IMG/VR virus record: IMGVR_UViG_3300049734_000047
Coordinates: 1-43,065 of that record
Strand: one strand, 5' to 3'
DNA: 43,065 bases
From: a virus
Each line of letters opens with the position of its first letter. Position 1 is the first letter of the stretch. Below, in pieces: positions 16,052 to 24,900 of this stretch. The notes below the pieces were generated by a model that saw only the letters and a list, made by a program, of their open reading frames with translations, was not told the origin of the DNA and did no database searches. Both the position numbers and the translations under genes were made by a program.

Positions 16052-17593
16052 ATCGCCAATCTCTCGTACACCACGTCGACGGGATCGGGCGCGCCCGCCA
16101 TTCAGCATCCCACCTATCTCCGCTACAAGGCGGTCTGGCTGAAGCTGTTCGATGTCCTGCACGGGACAGGCGGCTTCGCCGACGCCACCTATCTCGTCGC
16201 GCACCCGCGCGAATACAAGGATCATCAGGCCACCAACCCGCGCAAGCCCACGAAGGCGCTCCTCGCCCGCCGCACGCTGGCGCACTACACCAACGTCGCG
16301 GCGACGATCCTCGAGCAGAAGGCCTCGGCGCTCTTCCGCCCGCCGATCGCGCGGACCGTGCACGGGAAGGCGGAAGGGCACGAGATCTTCGACTGGTGGG
16401 CGAACGTCGACGGCTACGGCTGCTCGATGACCGAGTGGATGTGGGACGGCTTCATCGCCGCCGGTGCCTTCGGGCATGTCTTCCACTACATGGACCGCGA
16501 CAAGGCGCCTGCTGGGACGGCCGCCGAGACCGCCGCGGATGCGTCGCAGCCCTACCTCCGGATCTACCTGCCGCTGGATGTCCCGGACTGGGTCCAGAAC
16601 GACCGCGGCGAGCTGATCGGGGTGAAGCTGCTCGAACCCATCCCGCGCACGAGTCTGAAGGAGGCGCCGATCCAGAACCAAGCGCGCCAGCGGCTGGTCG
16701 ACGAGACGACCTGGGAAGTCTACGACCCGGGCTCCCTGACGCCAGGCGACCAGGGACAGCACGGCTTCGGGACACTACCAGTCGTCGTGCAGTACGCCAA
16801 GCGGCGCCGGCTCGAGCCGCTGATCGGGCAGCCGATTCTCGGCGATCCGAACAGTTACATCCGGCTGTACAACCTCGACTCTGAAATCTCCCAGATTCTC
16901 CGCGGGCAAACCTTCGGCGTGCTGAACGCGCCGCTCGGCACGGGCGATCAGGCCACCGACGTCGCCGCGGCGAAGACCATGATGGGCGACGAGAAGGGCG
17001 TCGATAACGTCCTGTTCACGCCGCTGCCGGCGCAGTACGTCCAGCCCGAGACCGAAAACGTCACGGTCTACCAGGCCGAACGGTCGGACCTCCTGCGCCG
17101 GATCTATCGCCTCGCCGCGGCGCCCTGGGAATCGGACTCGAAGGATGCCGAGGCACAGGGCTCGCTCCAGCTGAAGCGCGAAGACATGAACCAGGTGCTG
17201 ACGTCCTACGCGGACCAGTGCGAGCGGACCGAGATTGCCCTGGCGAAGCTCTGGTTCCGGGCGCGTTACGGAGCCGACGCCTGGGAGTCCGAGTGGGAGC
17301 GCGCCGACGTCGTCATCACCTATCCCGAGACGTTCGAAGAGACGCCCTTCGCCGAGATCATCGAGCAGGCGCAGGCGGCGACGACGCTCGAGATGGGTCC
17401 GACGTTCATGAACGAGGTCCGGAAGCGGCTGGTGCCGAAGTTCCTCCCGGATGTCGCGCCAGAGATCGCCGCGAAGATCGAGAAGGAACTGGAGCAAACC
17501 GAGGTCAAGAGTCCGGCGCAGCAGAAGCTCGAAGAGATGGCGCTGCGGTTCAGCGGGCAGCCGGGCGCGCAGCCTGAGCCGGTGGCGGCATGA
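16052..17593 (+). CDS. Portal protein (DUF4055 type), start codon non-standard
   Basis: About 513 residues if read from ATC 16052. The frame is open from TAG 16046, and conserved-looking portal sequence (IQHPTYLRYKAVWLKLFDV, LARRTLAHYTNVAATILEQKASALFRPP) starts within 20 codons, yet no ATG, GTG or TTG occurs before GTG 16358. Starting there would remove about 100 residues. The body (YIRLYNLDSEISQILRG, LRRIYRLAAAPWES, SLQLKREDMNQVLTSYADQCERTE) fits the DUF4055 portal family. Portal rings form the DNA entry vertex. Order TerL, portal, MuF supports the call. Confidence 0.85.
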   Translation: MANLSYTTSTGSGAPAIQHPTYLRYKAVWLKLFDVLHGTGGFADATYLVAHPREYKDHQATNPRKPTKALLARRTLAHYTNVAATILEQKASALFRPPIARTVHGKAEGHEIFDWWANVDGYGCSMTEWMWDGFIAAGAFGHVFHYMDRDKAPAGTAAETAADASQPYLRIYLPLDVPDWVQNDRGELIGVKLLEPIPRTSLKEAPIQNQARQRLVDETTWEVYDPGSLTPGDQGQHGFGTLPVVVQYAKRRRLEPLIGQPILGDPNSYIRLYNLDSEISQILRGQTFGVLNAPLGTGDQATDVAAAKTMMGDEKGVDNVLFTPLPAQYVQPETENVTVYQAERSDLLRRIYRLAAAPWESDSKDAEAQGSLQLKREDMNQVLTSYADQCERTEIALAKLWFRARYGADAWESEWERADVVITYPETFEETPFAEIIEQAQAATTLEMGPTFMNEVRKRLVPKFLPDVAPEIAAKIEKELEQTEVKSPAQQKLEEMALRFSGQPGAQPEPVAA

Positions 17594-18444
17594 GCGAATC
17601 CCTGGCCGTGCTCACCGAGGCCGAGAAGCTGGCGAAGGTCGCCGACGCCGTCGGCCGATCGTACGCCACCGAGCTCGGGCGCGTCCTGCGCGACCTCGAG
17701 CGGCAGCTGCGGACGCTGGCGATCGCCGCGATCGAGGGGTCGGTGACGGCGCTCTCGCGCGCGGTGCGCGCCGCGAAGCTGAGGCAGGAGATCCAGAAGG
17801 CGCTCCGCGTGTCAGGCTTCGAGGCACTGACCAGGACGGCCACCGCTGACGCGCTCGATGCGCTCGTGGCCCAGATGGGCACGTTGCGCGGGGCGGCGAA
17901 GCTGGCCGCGTTCACGACCTCGGATCAGTCCCGGATCCTGGCGCTGAAGGAGATCGCGCGGCTCGACCTCGTCGGCGTCGGCGATGCCCTCGCGCACGCG
18001 CTGTGGCGCACGCTCGCCCAGGGACTGTACGCGCAGCGGCCGGTGACCGATCTACTCGACGACCTCAGTGAGGCCGTCGACGTCGAAGAGGCGCGGCTCC
18101 AGACGCTGTACGACACCACAGTCAGCATCTTCGGCCGGCAGGTCGAAGCGATGAAGACGCAGCCCGGGGACGTGTTCGCGTATGTCGGACCCGTCGACCA
18201 GAAGTTGCGGCCGTTCTGCCGGCAGCATGTCGGGAAGGTCTACACCAAGCCCGAGATCGACGCGCTGGACAACGGGCAGTTGCCGAACGTGTTCCTCACG
18301 GGCGGCGGCTACAACTGCCGGCACGTCTGGCAGGTGCTCAGCAAGTTCAGCGAGTCGCGCGACCTGCAGGGGACGGACCAGCGCATGCCGGAAGTGCAGA
18401 CCGCGATCGCGGCGCTGCCGCCCGGGGATCGGAAGGCGGCCTGA
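17590..18444 (+). CDS. Minor head protein, MuF-like morphogenesis protein
   Basis: 284 residues, ATG overlapping the portal stop. The N-terminal two thirds are helical. The C-terminal MuF-type module reads FAYVGPVDQKLRPFCRQHVGKVYTK-like sequence with Cys210 and His213, then GGYNCRHVWQ with Cys243 and His245, a recurring metal-binding-like pattern of this family. MuF proteins are minor components of the prohead next to the portal. Order and pattern agree, so confidence is high. Confidence 0.85.
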   Translation: MSESLAVLTEAEKLAKVADAVGRSYATELGRVLRDLERQLRTLAIAAIEGSVTALSRAVRAAKLRQEIQKALRVSGFEALTRTATADALDALVAQMGTLRGAAKLAAFTTSDQSRILALKEIARLDLVGVGDALAHALWRTLAQGLYAQRPVTDLLDDLSEAVDVEEARLQTLYDTTVSIFGRQVEAMKTQPGDVFAYVGPVDQKLRPFCRQHVGKVYTKPEIDALDNGQLPNVFLTGGGYNCRHVWQVLSKFSESRDLQGTDQRMPEVQTAIAALPPGDRKAA

Positions 18445-18755
18445 TGGGCGCGCAGATCACCGTCCGGAAGTCCTTCGGCGCGCTGGAGCACCTGGAGCTC
18501 GTGACCGCCGACGACATGCGCGAGATCGGGCTGCTCGCCAGGGAGCAGATCGTGCGCCGCACGATGAGCGGCCGCGACGCGACCGGCGCGCCGTTCGAAC
18601 CGTACTCGCCCGGGTACGCGAAGGCGAAGCGGCAGGCGCTGGGGACGACCGCGGTGAACCTCCAGGTGTCGGGCGGGATGCTCAACGACTTCACGATCAC
18701 CAACGTCCAGGTGTCGGACGAGAAGGCGAGCGTCACGCTCGGGTGGACGAAGTAG
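18444..18755 (+). CDS. Virion morphogenesis (tail completion-like) protein, N-terminal half
   Basis: 103 residues. RRTMSGRDATGAPFEPYSPGYAKAK followed by VNLQVSGGMLNDFTI is the signature of the phage virion morphogenesis family (P2 gpS-like tail completion). Usual family members run to 150-190 residues and end with a wHQ...RxFxGL segment. Here the frame stops at TAG 18753-18755 and that missing segment is found in the next gene, in the same frame. It may be one gene with an amber codon, or two proteins that assemble together. Confidence 0.7.
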   Translation: MGAQITVRKSFGALEHLELVTADDMREIGLLAREQIVRRTMSGRDATGAPFEPYSPGYAKAKRQALGTTAVNLQVSGGMLNDFTITNVQVSDEKASVTLGWTK

Positions 18756-19001
18756 ATGGCGGCGAAGAACACGACGTCGACGGTGCTGAAGAAGGCCCGC
18801 CGGGTGTTCTCGGCCTCGACGTTCATTCAGCGCAGCCGGCGCGAGTCGAGCGAGCAGAAAGCGATCTGGCACCAGGTGACCGGCGCGGGCCGCCGCGGCG
18901 TGCTGCGCCAGTTCTTCGGGCTCACGTCGGAGGAGCAGGCCACCGTGAAGCAGGTGCTCGAAGGACAGATCGCGGCGCGGCTCCGAAAGGCGGGCGCCTG
19001 A
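18756..19001 (+). CDS. Virion morphogenesis protein, C-terminal half as a separate frame
   Basis: 81 residues from ATG 18756, which directly follows TAG in the same frame. A basic start is followed by KAIWHQVTGAGRRGVLRQFFGLTSEE, the C-terminal signature normally joined to the upstream half. TAGATG allows coupled restart, and no separate ribosome site is visible. Most likely the second half of a tail completion-like protein made by reinitiation or readthrough. Confidence 0.6.
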   Translation: MAAKNTTSTVLKKARRVFSASTFIQRSRRESSEQKAIWHQVTGAGRRGVLRQFFGLTSEEQATVKQVLEGQIAARLRKAGA

Positions 19002-19435
19002 TGGCTGGCGGGATTCGTGCCCATCGCCTCGACTCGCTGCGCGCGCGGCGGGAAGCGGCCGGCCTGACGGTCGGCGATCTCGCGCGCATGGCCTCGGTGT
19101 CGGATCTCAAGATCGTCAAGGCCGAGAACGGCGACCCCGTGACCCCTGACATTACGGATCGTCTGCTCGATGCGCTCGGGCCGGCTGTGGTGCTCGTGTC
19201 GAGCACGGCGGCGAATCCGACGCGGTTTACGACGGCGGCGCATCGGTTCATCCGCGGCGACATCATCACGATCGCGGGCCACGTCGGCAGCGCCGCGCCG
19301 GTCAACGGGGATCAGTCCATCACGGCGACATCGGATCCCAACCATTTCACGATCGCGCTGGACGCGACGCTCGGCGGCGGGACCGGGGGCACCGCACGGC
19401 TCTCGGCGACGTCGCTCGGACTCGTCCGACTCTAA
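19001..19435 (+). CDS. XRE-type HTH fused to a virion-like beta domain
   Basis: 144 residues from ATG 19001. Residues about 5-60 (RLDSLRARREAAGLTVGDLA, then ASVSDLKIVKAENG and LLDALG) are an XRE-like helix-turn-helix. Residues about 63-144 (VLVSSTAANPTRFTTAAH, RGDIITIAGH, NHFTIALD, GGTGGTARL) resemble the small beta FCCH-like domains seen in phage virion proteins. The HTH is related to that of the gene at 21478. A structural protein that carries DNA-binding helices into the head is one reading; a late regulator is another. Confidence 0.6.
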   Translation: MAGGIRAHRLDSLRARREAAGLTVGDLARMASVSDLKIVKAENGDPVTPDITDRLLDALGPAVVLVSSTAANPTRFTTAAHRFIRGDIITIAGHVGSAAPVNGDQSITATSDPNHFTIALDATLGGGTGGTARLSATSLGLVRL

Positions 19436-19471
19436 GTATCGGCGTCGACAGTATCGGCGACCCAGTATCGG
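19435..19471 (+). repeat. Three direct repeats of AGTATCGG before the scaffold gene
   Basis: AGTATCGG occurs at 19435-19442, 19450-19457 and 19464-19471, spaced 15 and 14 bases. The repeats fill most of the gap before the scaffold ribosome site. They could bind a regulator or arise from local duplication. Confidence 0.6.
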
Positions 19472-19486
19472 GAAAGGGACACGCAC

Positions 19487-20257
19487 ATGGCGAAGTTCGA
19501 GATCGAGATCGACGACAAGGGTGAGTTCATCGGGGCTGTCCCCGCCGAGCTGACGGCTGTCCTGGAAAAGGTCGGGACGGCGAAGTACGGCGAGGGCTTC
19601 GGGAAGGGGAACCAGAAGGCGGCCGCGGAAGCCAAGGCGCAGATCGATAGCAGCGTGGCGGCCGAGCGGTCGAAGTGGGAGATCGGCATCGCGGCCGATC
19701 GCGCCAAGTGGGGGGAAATCGAGGCGGCGTCCACGCACCTCAAGACCCAACTCGAAGCGACCACGACCCAAGCCCGTAAGACTCTGACGGAGCGCGAAGA
19801 AGCGCACGCACAGGAGATCACCCGTCGCGTCGATCGCGAGACCAAGCGGAACGACAAGATCCGGACCCTGGTCAACCAGAACCTGAAGGCGCTGGCGGCC
19901 TCCGCCGGCGCGCGGACGGAATCGCTGGGGGAACTCGAAGTGATTCTCCAGCACCGGATCGGGTATTCCGACGAGATGGAGCCCTTCGTGCTCGACGAGC
20001 AGGGGCAGCCGGCGAAGACCACGGCCGGCAATCCGTTGCCATTGGACGTGTTCGTGAAGCAGTACCTCGACGCGCATCCGCATCATCGCAAAGCACCGGC
20101 CGGCCAGGGCGGCGGAGCGCGAGGCGGGGCGTCGATGCACGGGCACACGACCACCGCGACGATCGACGGCGCCCGCGCGCGCGTCGAGGGCGGGGATCGG
20201 TCGCCTCAGGCCATCAACGATCTGTTTGAAGCGGGCCGCAAGCGCGCGGCCTCGTAA
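19487..20257 (+). CDS. Capsid scaffolding protein
   Basis: 256 residues, ATG 19487 behind AAAGGGA. Long charged coiled coil from about residue 40 to 130, further helix to about 170, then a Gly/Ala/His-rich flexible part and a short basic end (FEAGRKRAAS). This composition and its place directly before the major capsid gene fit a scaffold that guides shell assembly, as in GP20-like scaffolds. No protease motif is visible here or nearby. Confidence 0.75.
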   Translation: MAKFEIEIDDKGEFIGAVPAELTAVLEKVGTAKYGEGFGKGNQKAAAEAKAQIDSSVAAERSKWEIGIAADRAKWGEIEAASTHLKTQLEATTTQARKTLTEREEAHAQEITRRVDRETKRNDKIRTLVNQNLKALAASAGARTESLGELEVILQHRIGYSDEMEPFVLDEQGQPAKTTAGNPLPLDVFVKQYLDAHPHHRKAPAGQGGGARGGASMHGHTTTATIDGARARVEGGDRSPQAINDLFEAGRKRAAS

Positions 20258-20269
20258 GGGAGATAACCG

Positions 20270-21427
20270 ATGCCATTCTCCGGCATGTCAACGAACAAGT
20301 ACTTCACGCCGAATCTCGTCGGCGAGGACGTGTCGGAGGTCATCCGCACGCTCGCCCCGTATGAGGCGCCCTTCCTCGATTGGCTCGGCGACCCGGACGG
20401 GTTCGCGGCGAGCACCAAGCACGAGTTCATCGAGGACTTCCTGCGGCCGCGCACGATCATCAACTCGACCGCGATCGCGTCGGCGACCGCGGCGACCGGC
20501 ATCCAGGTCAACGGGCTGGCCGAGGCGCTGACCATCGGCACCATCCTGGAAATCACCGGGATCGCGCCCGAGCGCGTCCAGGTGAGCTCGATCGTGTCGG
20601 GCGGCAACTCGGTGCTCGTGACCCGCAACTACGACGGCGCCGGCATCGGCTCGCTCGCCGCGGGCTCGACGCTGCAGGTCCGCGCGCCGTCCGCGCCGGA
20701 AGGCGACGAGCACGCGGGACTCCACACGGCCCGGCTGGGCAACCGCCGCGCCAACACGGTGGGCTACTTCAAGATCGAGATCGCGGCCACGGGGACGTCG
20801 ATGGGCGTCAACCTGTACGGCGGCGACTCGTACGATCTGGCCCGCGCGAAGGTGCTCCGCGAAGTCCCGGCCATCCTCGAGGCGGAAGTCCTCACCGGCG
20901 TGCTGAACGGGACCAACTCGCTCGGCACGGCGACGGCCACCCGCACGATGCAGGGCATCCGCGCCCAGCTCACGGCGATCAACTCGCAGGTCGTCGACGC
21001 CTCGTTCTCGGCGAACCCGCACCTGTGGATCGGCGATGCGATGCAGAACGCCTTCGGCAATGGGGCGGCGACCACGGAGACGTGGGGCATCATCGCCGGC
21101 GCGCAGTACTTCCGCGACATCAGCAACCTGAACGACACGAAGGTCCAGGACTCCAACCAGTCCGAGCTCTTCAAGCGCGTGATCCGCAACTACGCGGGGC
21201 CGTTCGGGCAGTGCACGGTGTTTCTGAGCCGGGCGCTGGCGTCGCGCGAACTGCTGATCGTGCCGCGGGAGCGCGTCCGCGTGCTGCCGCTGCAGTCGCG
21301 CAACTTCGTGTACCGCGAGATGGGGCTGTCGGGCGACAACACCAAGGGGATGATCGTCGGCGACTACACCCAGGAGACGTACCACCCGTCGGCGATGGCG
21401 CGCATCCGCACCACGTCACCGGCGTAG
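20270..21427 (+). CDS. Major capsid protein, SU10/DUF5309-like
   Basis: 385 residues, ATG 20270 behind AAGGGAG. The N-terminus DVSEVIRTLAPYEAPFLDWLG, the ALTIGTILEITG and VTRNYDG beta segment, and the C-terminal GMIVGDYTQETYHPSAMARI fit SU10-like HK97-fold capsid proteins. A central beta-rich portion (about 75-135) may be the insertion or E-loop region. It forms the icosahedral shell with the upstream scaffold. Highly expressed late gene, followed by a strong RNA hairpin. Confidence 0.85.
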   Translation: MPFSGMSTNKYFTPNLVGEDVSEVIRTLAPYEAPFLDWLGDPDGFAASTKHEFIEDFLRPRTIINSTAIASATAATGIQVNGLAEALTIGTILEITGIAPERVQVSSIVSGGNSVLVTRNYDGAGIGSLAAGSTLQVRAPSAPEGDEHAGLHTARLGNRRANTVGYFKIEIAATGTSMGVNLYGGDSYDLARAKVLREVPAILEAEVLTGVLNGTNSLGTATATRTMQGIRAQLTAINSQVVDASFSANPHLWIGDAMQNAFGNGAATTETWGIIAGAQYFRDISNLNDTKVQDSNQSELFKRVIRNYAGPFGQCTVFLSRALASRELLIVPRERVRVLPLQSRNFVYREMGLSGDNTKGMIVGDYTQETYHPSAMARIRTTSPA

Positions 21428-21434
21428 ACCTGAT

Positions 21435-21464
21435 GGCGGGGGCTGCCTGACGGCGGCCCCCGCC
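21435..21464 (+). terminator. Strong hairpin after the capsid gene
   Basis: GGCGGGGGC (21435-21443) pairs with GCCCCCGCC (21456-21464), and the inner bases extend the stem to about 13 pairs with one G-T and a four-base loop. No T run follows, so it is more likely a partial terminator or a 3' mRNA stabiliser for the capsid transcript than a full stop. Confidence 0.5.
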
Positions 21465-21477
21465 GATGGAGGGCACC

Positions 21478-21705
21478 ATGCCAGGTGGACACGGATCGCG
21501 CGCGGACAACCTGCGTGCGCAGCGGATCGCGGCCGGGCTCACCGGCGACGGCGGGCTGAACGGGCTCGCGGCGAAGGCCAACGTGAGCGTCAGCCTGCTG
21601 AAACGGTTAGAAGATGGCGGCACGGCGATGCCGCACGAGATCCAGCGGATTGCCGACGCGCTGGGCATCTCGACCACCACCCTCGGCAAGAAGGATCTGT
21701 TCTGA
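21478..21705 (+). CDS. XRE-type HTH protein in the head operon
   Basis: 75 residues, ATG 21478 behind GGAGGG. RADNLRAQRIAAGLTGDGGL, LAAKANVSVSLLKRLEDGG and IQRIADALGI form a full XRE helix-turn-helix with little else. It resembles the N-terminal domain of the 19001 gene (RxDxLRAxRxAAGLT, later DALG). Likely a DNA-binding dimer; its placement after the capsid gene suggests late control or a structural adaptor. Confidence 0.65.
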   Translation: MPGGHGSRADNLRAQRIAAGLTGDGGLNGLAAKANVSVSLLKRLEDGGTAMPHEIQRIADALGISTTTLGKKDLF

Positions 21706-21974
21706 TGGCCGTCTCGGGCTTCGCGATCGTCGATCAGTTCTGCCGCGCCGGCGAACTGCAGCCGCACTTCTACCGGCGCTGTCAGCGCGAGATGCGGGAT
21801 GACGTGCTCCCCCTGCTCGCGTGGGTCGATGCGCATGGTGGGCCCGATGCGGTGCGCGCGACGGTCGAACGGACCGAGGAACTGGAGGCCGAGAACCGGC
21901 AGCTGCGAGCGCAGCTCGAGCGCAGCGGCAAACTGAAGGCGAAGACGCAGGAGCCGGCCGATGTCAGCGCGTAA
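21705..21974 (+). CDS. Small coiled-coil protein
   Basis: 89 residues, ATG sharing one base with the previous stop. The N-terminal half (VDQFCRAGELQPHFYRRC) is helical; the second half (ERTEELEAENRQLRAQLERSG) is a clear coiled coil with Leu spacing. It overlaps the glycosyltransferase gene by 14 bases. Function unknown; it may be an assembly aid or partner of the neighbouring enzyme. Confidence 0.5.
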   Translation: MAVSGFAIVDQFCRAGELQPHFYRRCQREMRDDVLPLLAWVDAHGGPDAVRATVERTEELEAENRQLRAQLERSGKLKAKTQEPADVSA

Positions 21975-24900
21975 GCCGCTCTCGTGGGCCTTCCTGATCG
22001 ACTCGGTCGAGTTCACGCCGGCCGTCATCGCGGGCGAGACGTCGCTGGGCGGGTCGGAGTCGGCGGCGCTGGGCCTGGCGCGGGCGCTGCGCGCGCGCGG
22101 CCACGACGTGCACGTCTTCACGACGAAACTGTCGCCCGAGGCCGCCGGGATGGACGCGACGGGGCTGCAGTGGCACCACCTGTCCGAGTTCCGATCGAGC
22201 AACGAGTTCATCGAGTGGGACGTCTGCGTGGCGCTGCGGATGTGGATGGCCTACAGCGTCCAGACGTTCGCGCGGCTGCGGCTGCTCTGGAATCAGGATC
22301 TGCTCGTCCCTGGCGGCATGGTCGCCGGGGTCATGGCGATCACGTCGATGGTCGATCGCTGCTGCTACGTGTCGGAGTACCACCGGCAGCAGTGGCAAGG
22401 GCTCCTGCCCGACCTCGCGCCGATCGGGTGGGTCACGCGGAACGGGATCGATCTGTCGCAGGTGCCCACCGGGCGCACGAAGGATCCGAACCGGATCATC
22501 CACATCTCGCGCCCCGAGCGCGGGCTGGGCCCGCTGCTGACGCTCTGGCCGAAGCTGCGCGAGCGGCTGCCGACCGCCGAGCTGCGGCTGTGCCGCTACT
22601 CGTCGATGTACGACCAGGGGCCAGGAAGTTGGTCGGATACCTGCGCGGCGTTCGATCGGCGCGTCGAGGAGGTCAACAAGGCCGTCGGTGGGATCACGTA
22701 TCTCGGCGAACTGACCAAGCTGGCCCTGTACCGTGAAATAGCCGATGCCGCGGTCATGTGGTATCCGGGGGTGTCGACGTTCGCCGAGACGTCCTGCATC
22801 GCCGCGATCGAGGCGCAGGCGTGCGGGACGCCGTTCGTGGGCTCGTATCGCGGGGCGCTGCCCGAAACGGCGAAGACGTCGTTCGACGCCGGCCTACTGA
22901 TCAAGGGCGAGGCCGAACACGATCCGGTCTACGCGGACGCGGCGATCGCGTCGGTGCTCAGCCTGCTGGGCGGCTGCCGCAACAACTCGGTCATCTACCG
23001 GAAGCTGTGCCAAGCCGGGATCGCGCACGCGCAGCGATACGACTACGCGACGATCGCCGCCGAGTGGGAGGCCCAGGTCTGGGCGTGGTTCGCCGATCGG
23101 TACGAGACGCAGAAGATCGGCGTCCTGCGGCAGCTGCTCTGGGAGGACGACCACGTCGCGGCGAAGGAGCTCGCCCAGAAGATGGCGTTCACCGTCACGT
23201 CTGGCGATGGGCCGTTCGGCTACGACCACGGCACACCGGCGACCATCGCGACGAACCAGGAAGCCTGTCAGGCGCTCGCGTTCTGCGACAAGGTCATCGC
23301 CGGCAAGGACCAGGGCGCCGACGACTACGCCGAGCACGCGCTGCCGGATCCGGTGAAGGAAGCCGAGCTCTGCGGCCGGTTCAAGGCCGTCGTGCCCACG
23401 TTCGACAAGGCGACGCGGGTGCTCGACGTGGCGTGCGGCAACGGCGCCTTCGCGATCGCGCTCGCCATGGCCCATCCGACCGTCCAGATCGTCGGACTGG
23501 ACTACGCGGCTGGGAACATCGAACGGGCAAAGGAAGCGGCCGCGCGCGTCGGCGTCGCGGATCGCTGCCACTTCGAGCAGGCCACGGTCTACGACTTCGA
23601 CAAGCAGCAGATCCACGACGACTTCGTGCGCTTCGTCCAGCGCGTCAATCTGGACGGAGACGTCGGGCCCTTCGACGGGCTCTTCGTCGGGGAGTTCGTG
23701 GAGCACGTCGGCAACTGCACGCTGCTGGTCGACTGGCTCGAAGAGGCCCTCCAGCCTGGCGCGCGTGTCGTCTACACCTGCCCGCACGGCGCGTGCATGG
23801 AACTGATGCCCCGCGGCATCCCGGTCCGGAAGGGCCACGTCCACCGGTTCCATCACGACGACCTGAAGGCCGTCTGGGGGCCGAAGCAGGACTTCGAAGT
23901 CGATTACCTCTCGTTCGGGCTGAGCCCGCGGGGGAACCCCGTCGGGAACTGGATCGTGTCCTACACGGTCGCGCCCGATCGCCAGGCGGGGATCCGCCCG
24001 ATCGCCGAGCGCATCGTCAAGACGCGTCCCCTCCAGAAGCTCTCGGTCGGGATGATTGTCCGCGACGTCGAGAACGACCTGGGGCGCTGTCTCGCCAGCG
24101 TCTACCGGCTCGCCGATGAGATCGTCGTCGGCGACACGGGCTCAACGGACACGACCAGGGCGATCGCCGAGAGCTACGGCGCGCGCGTGATCGACGTCGC
24201 GCCGATCGAGGACCAGCCGGAAGGCTTCGCCGGCGCGCGCAACGCCGTGCTCGACGCCTGCTCGGGCGACTGGTTCCTGTGGATCGACGCCGACGAGATT
24301 CTCCAGCACGGCTGGAAGCTGCGCGGGTTCCTCGACACGGCGATCTTCCACGGCTACGTGCTGCACCAAACGCACGTCTACCTCGATGGCCCGCCCACCT
24401 TCGACGTGCCCCAGCGGGTGTTCCGCCTGGGCCGCGGCGTGCGGTTCTACGGTTGCGTCCACGAACAGCCGCAGGCCGGCGATCCCAACGTCGACATCGC
24501 GCCGGCGCTGGACCTCTCCGACCCGGTCATCGCGCACACGGGCTATCTGACCGAGGACGAGCGCGAAGAGAAGCGCGTCACCCGGAACAAGCCGCTGCTG
24601 CTCCGTGATCAGCAGGCGTTCCCCACGCGCGAGCTCGGGAAGGTCCTGCTCCTGCGGGAAGCGGTGATCGAGGCGGATCACCATCGCGCGCGCCACGGCG
24701 GCGAACTGACCCCGCGGGCGCGCATCGGGTATCAGCACGCCATCAACCTCTTCGTCCGCTACTTCGACGACCCGGGGCACAAGTTCGCCAAGATCGCGCG
24801 GCCGTGGTACGAGGCGGCGCTGCGGCATCTGCGGCACGGCTGGGAGGCGGAAGTCTCGCTCTTCGGAAAGCCGGGCGGGCTGCAGGGCGCGCGCGCGAAG

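Noticed and set aside
4947-18755. Genome-wide recoding of TAG, suggested by three in-frame TAG junctions (4947, 16046, 18753)
   Set aside because: TAG also ends other genes (3126, 4639, 13282, 21425, 26351) at natural protein ends. Where TAG directly meets ATG, the same frame is unavoidable. No suppressor tRNA gene is visible. Only the portal and morphogenesis cases remain odd and are reported singly.
18827-20146. Minus-strand open frame of about 440 codons opposite the HTH and scaffold genes
   Set aside because: Low-complexity Arg/Leu-rich product, typical of a shadow of GC-rich coding DNA; the + strand has ribosome sites and recognisable families.
20380-21450. Second + strand frame overlapping the major capsid gene
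   Set aside because: Arg/Gly/His-rich translation without motifs; the capsid frame has family signatures and a ribosome site.
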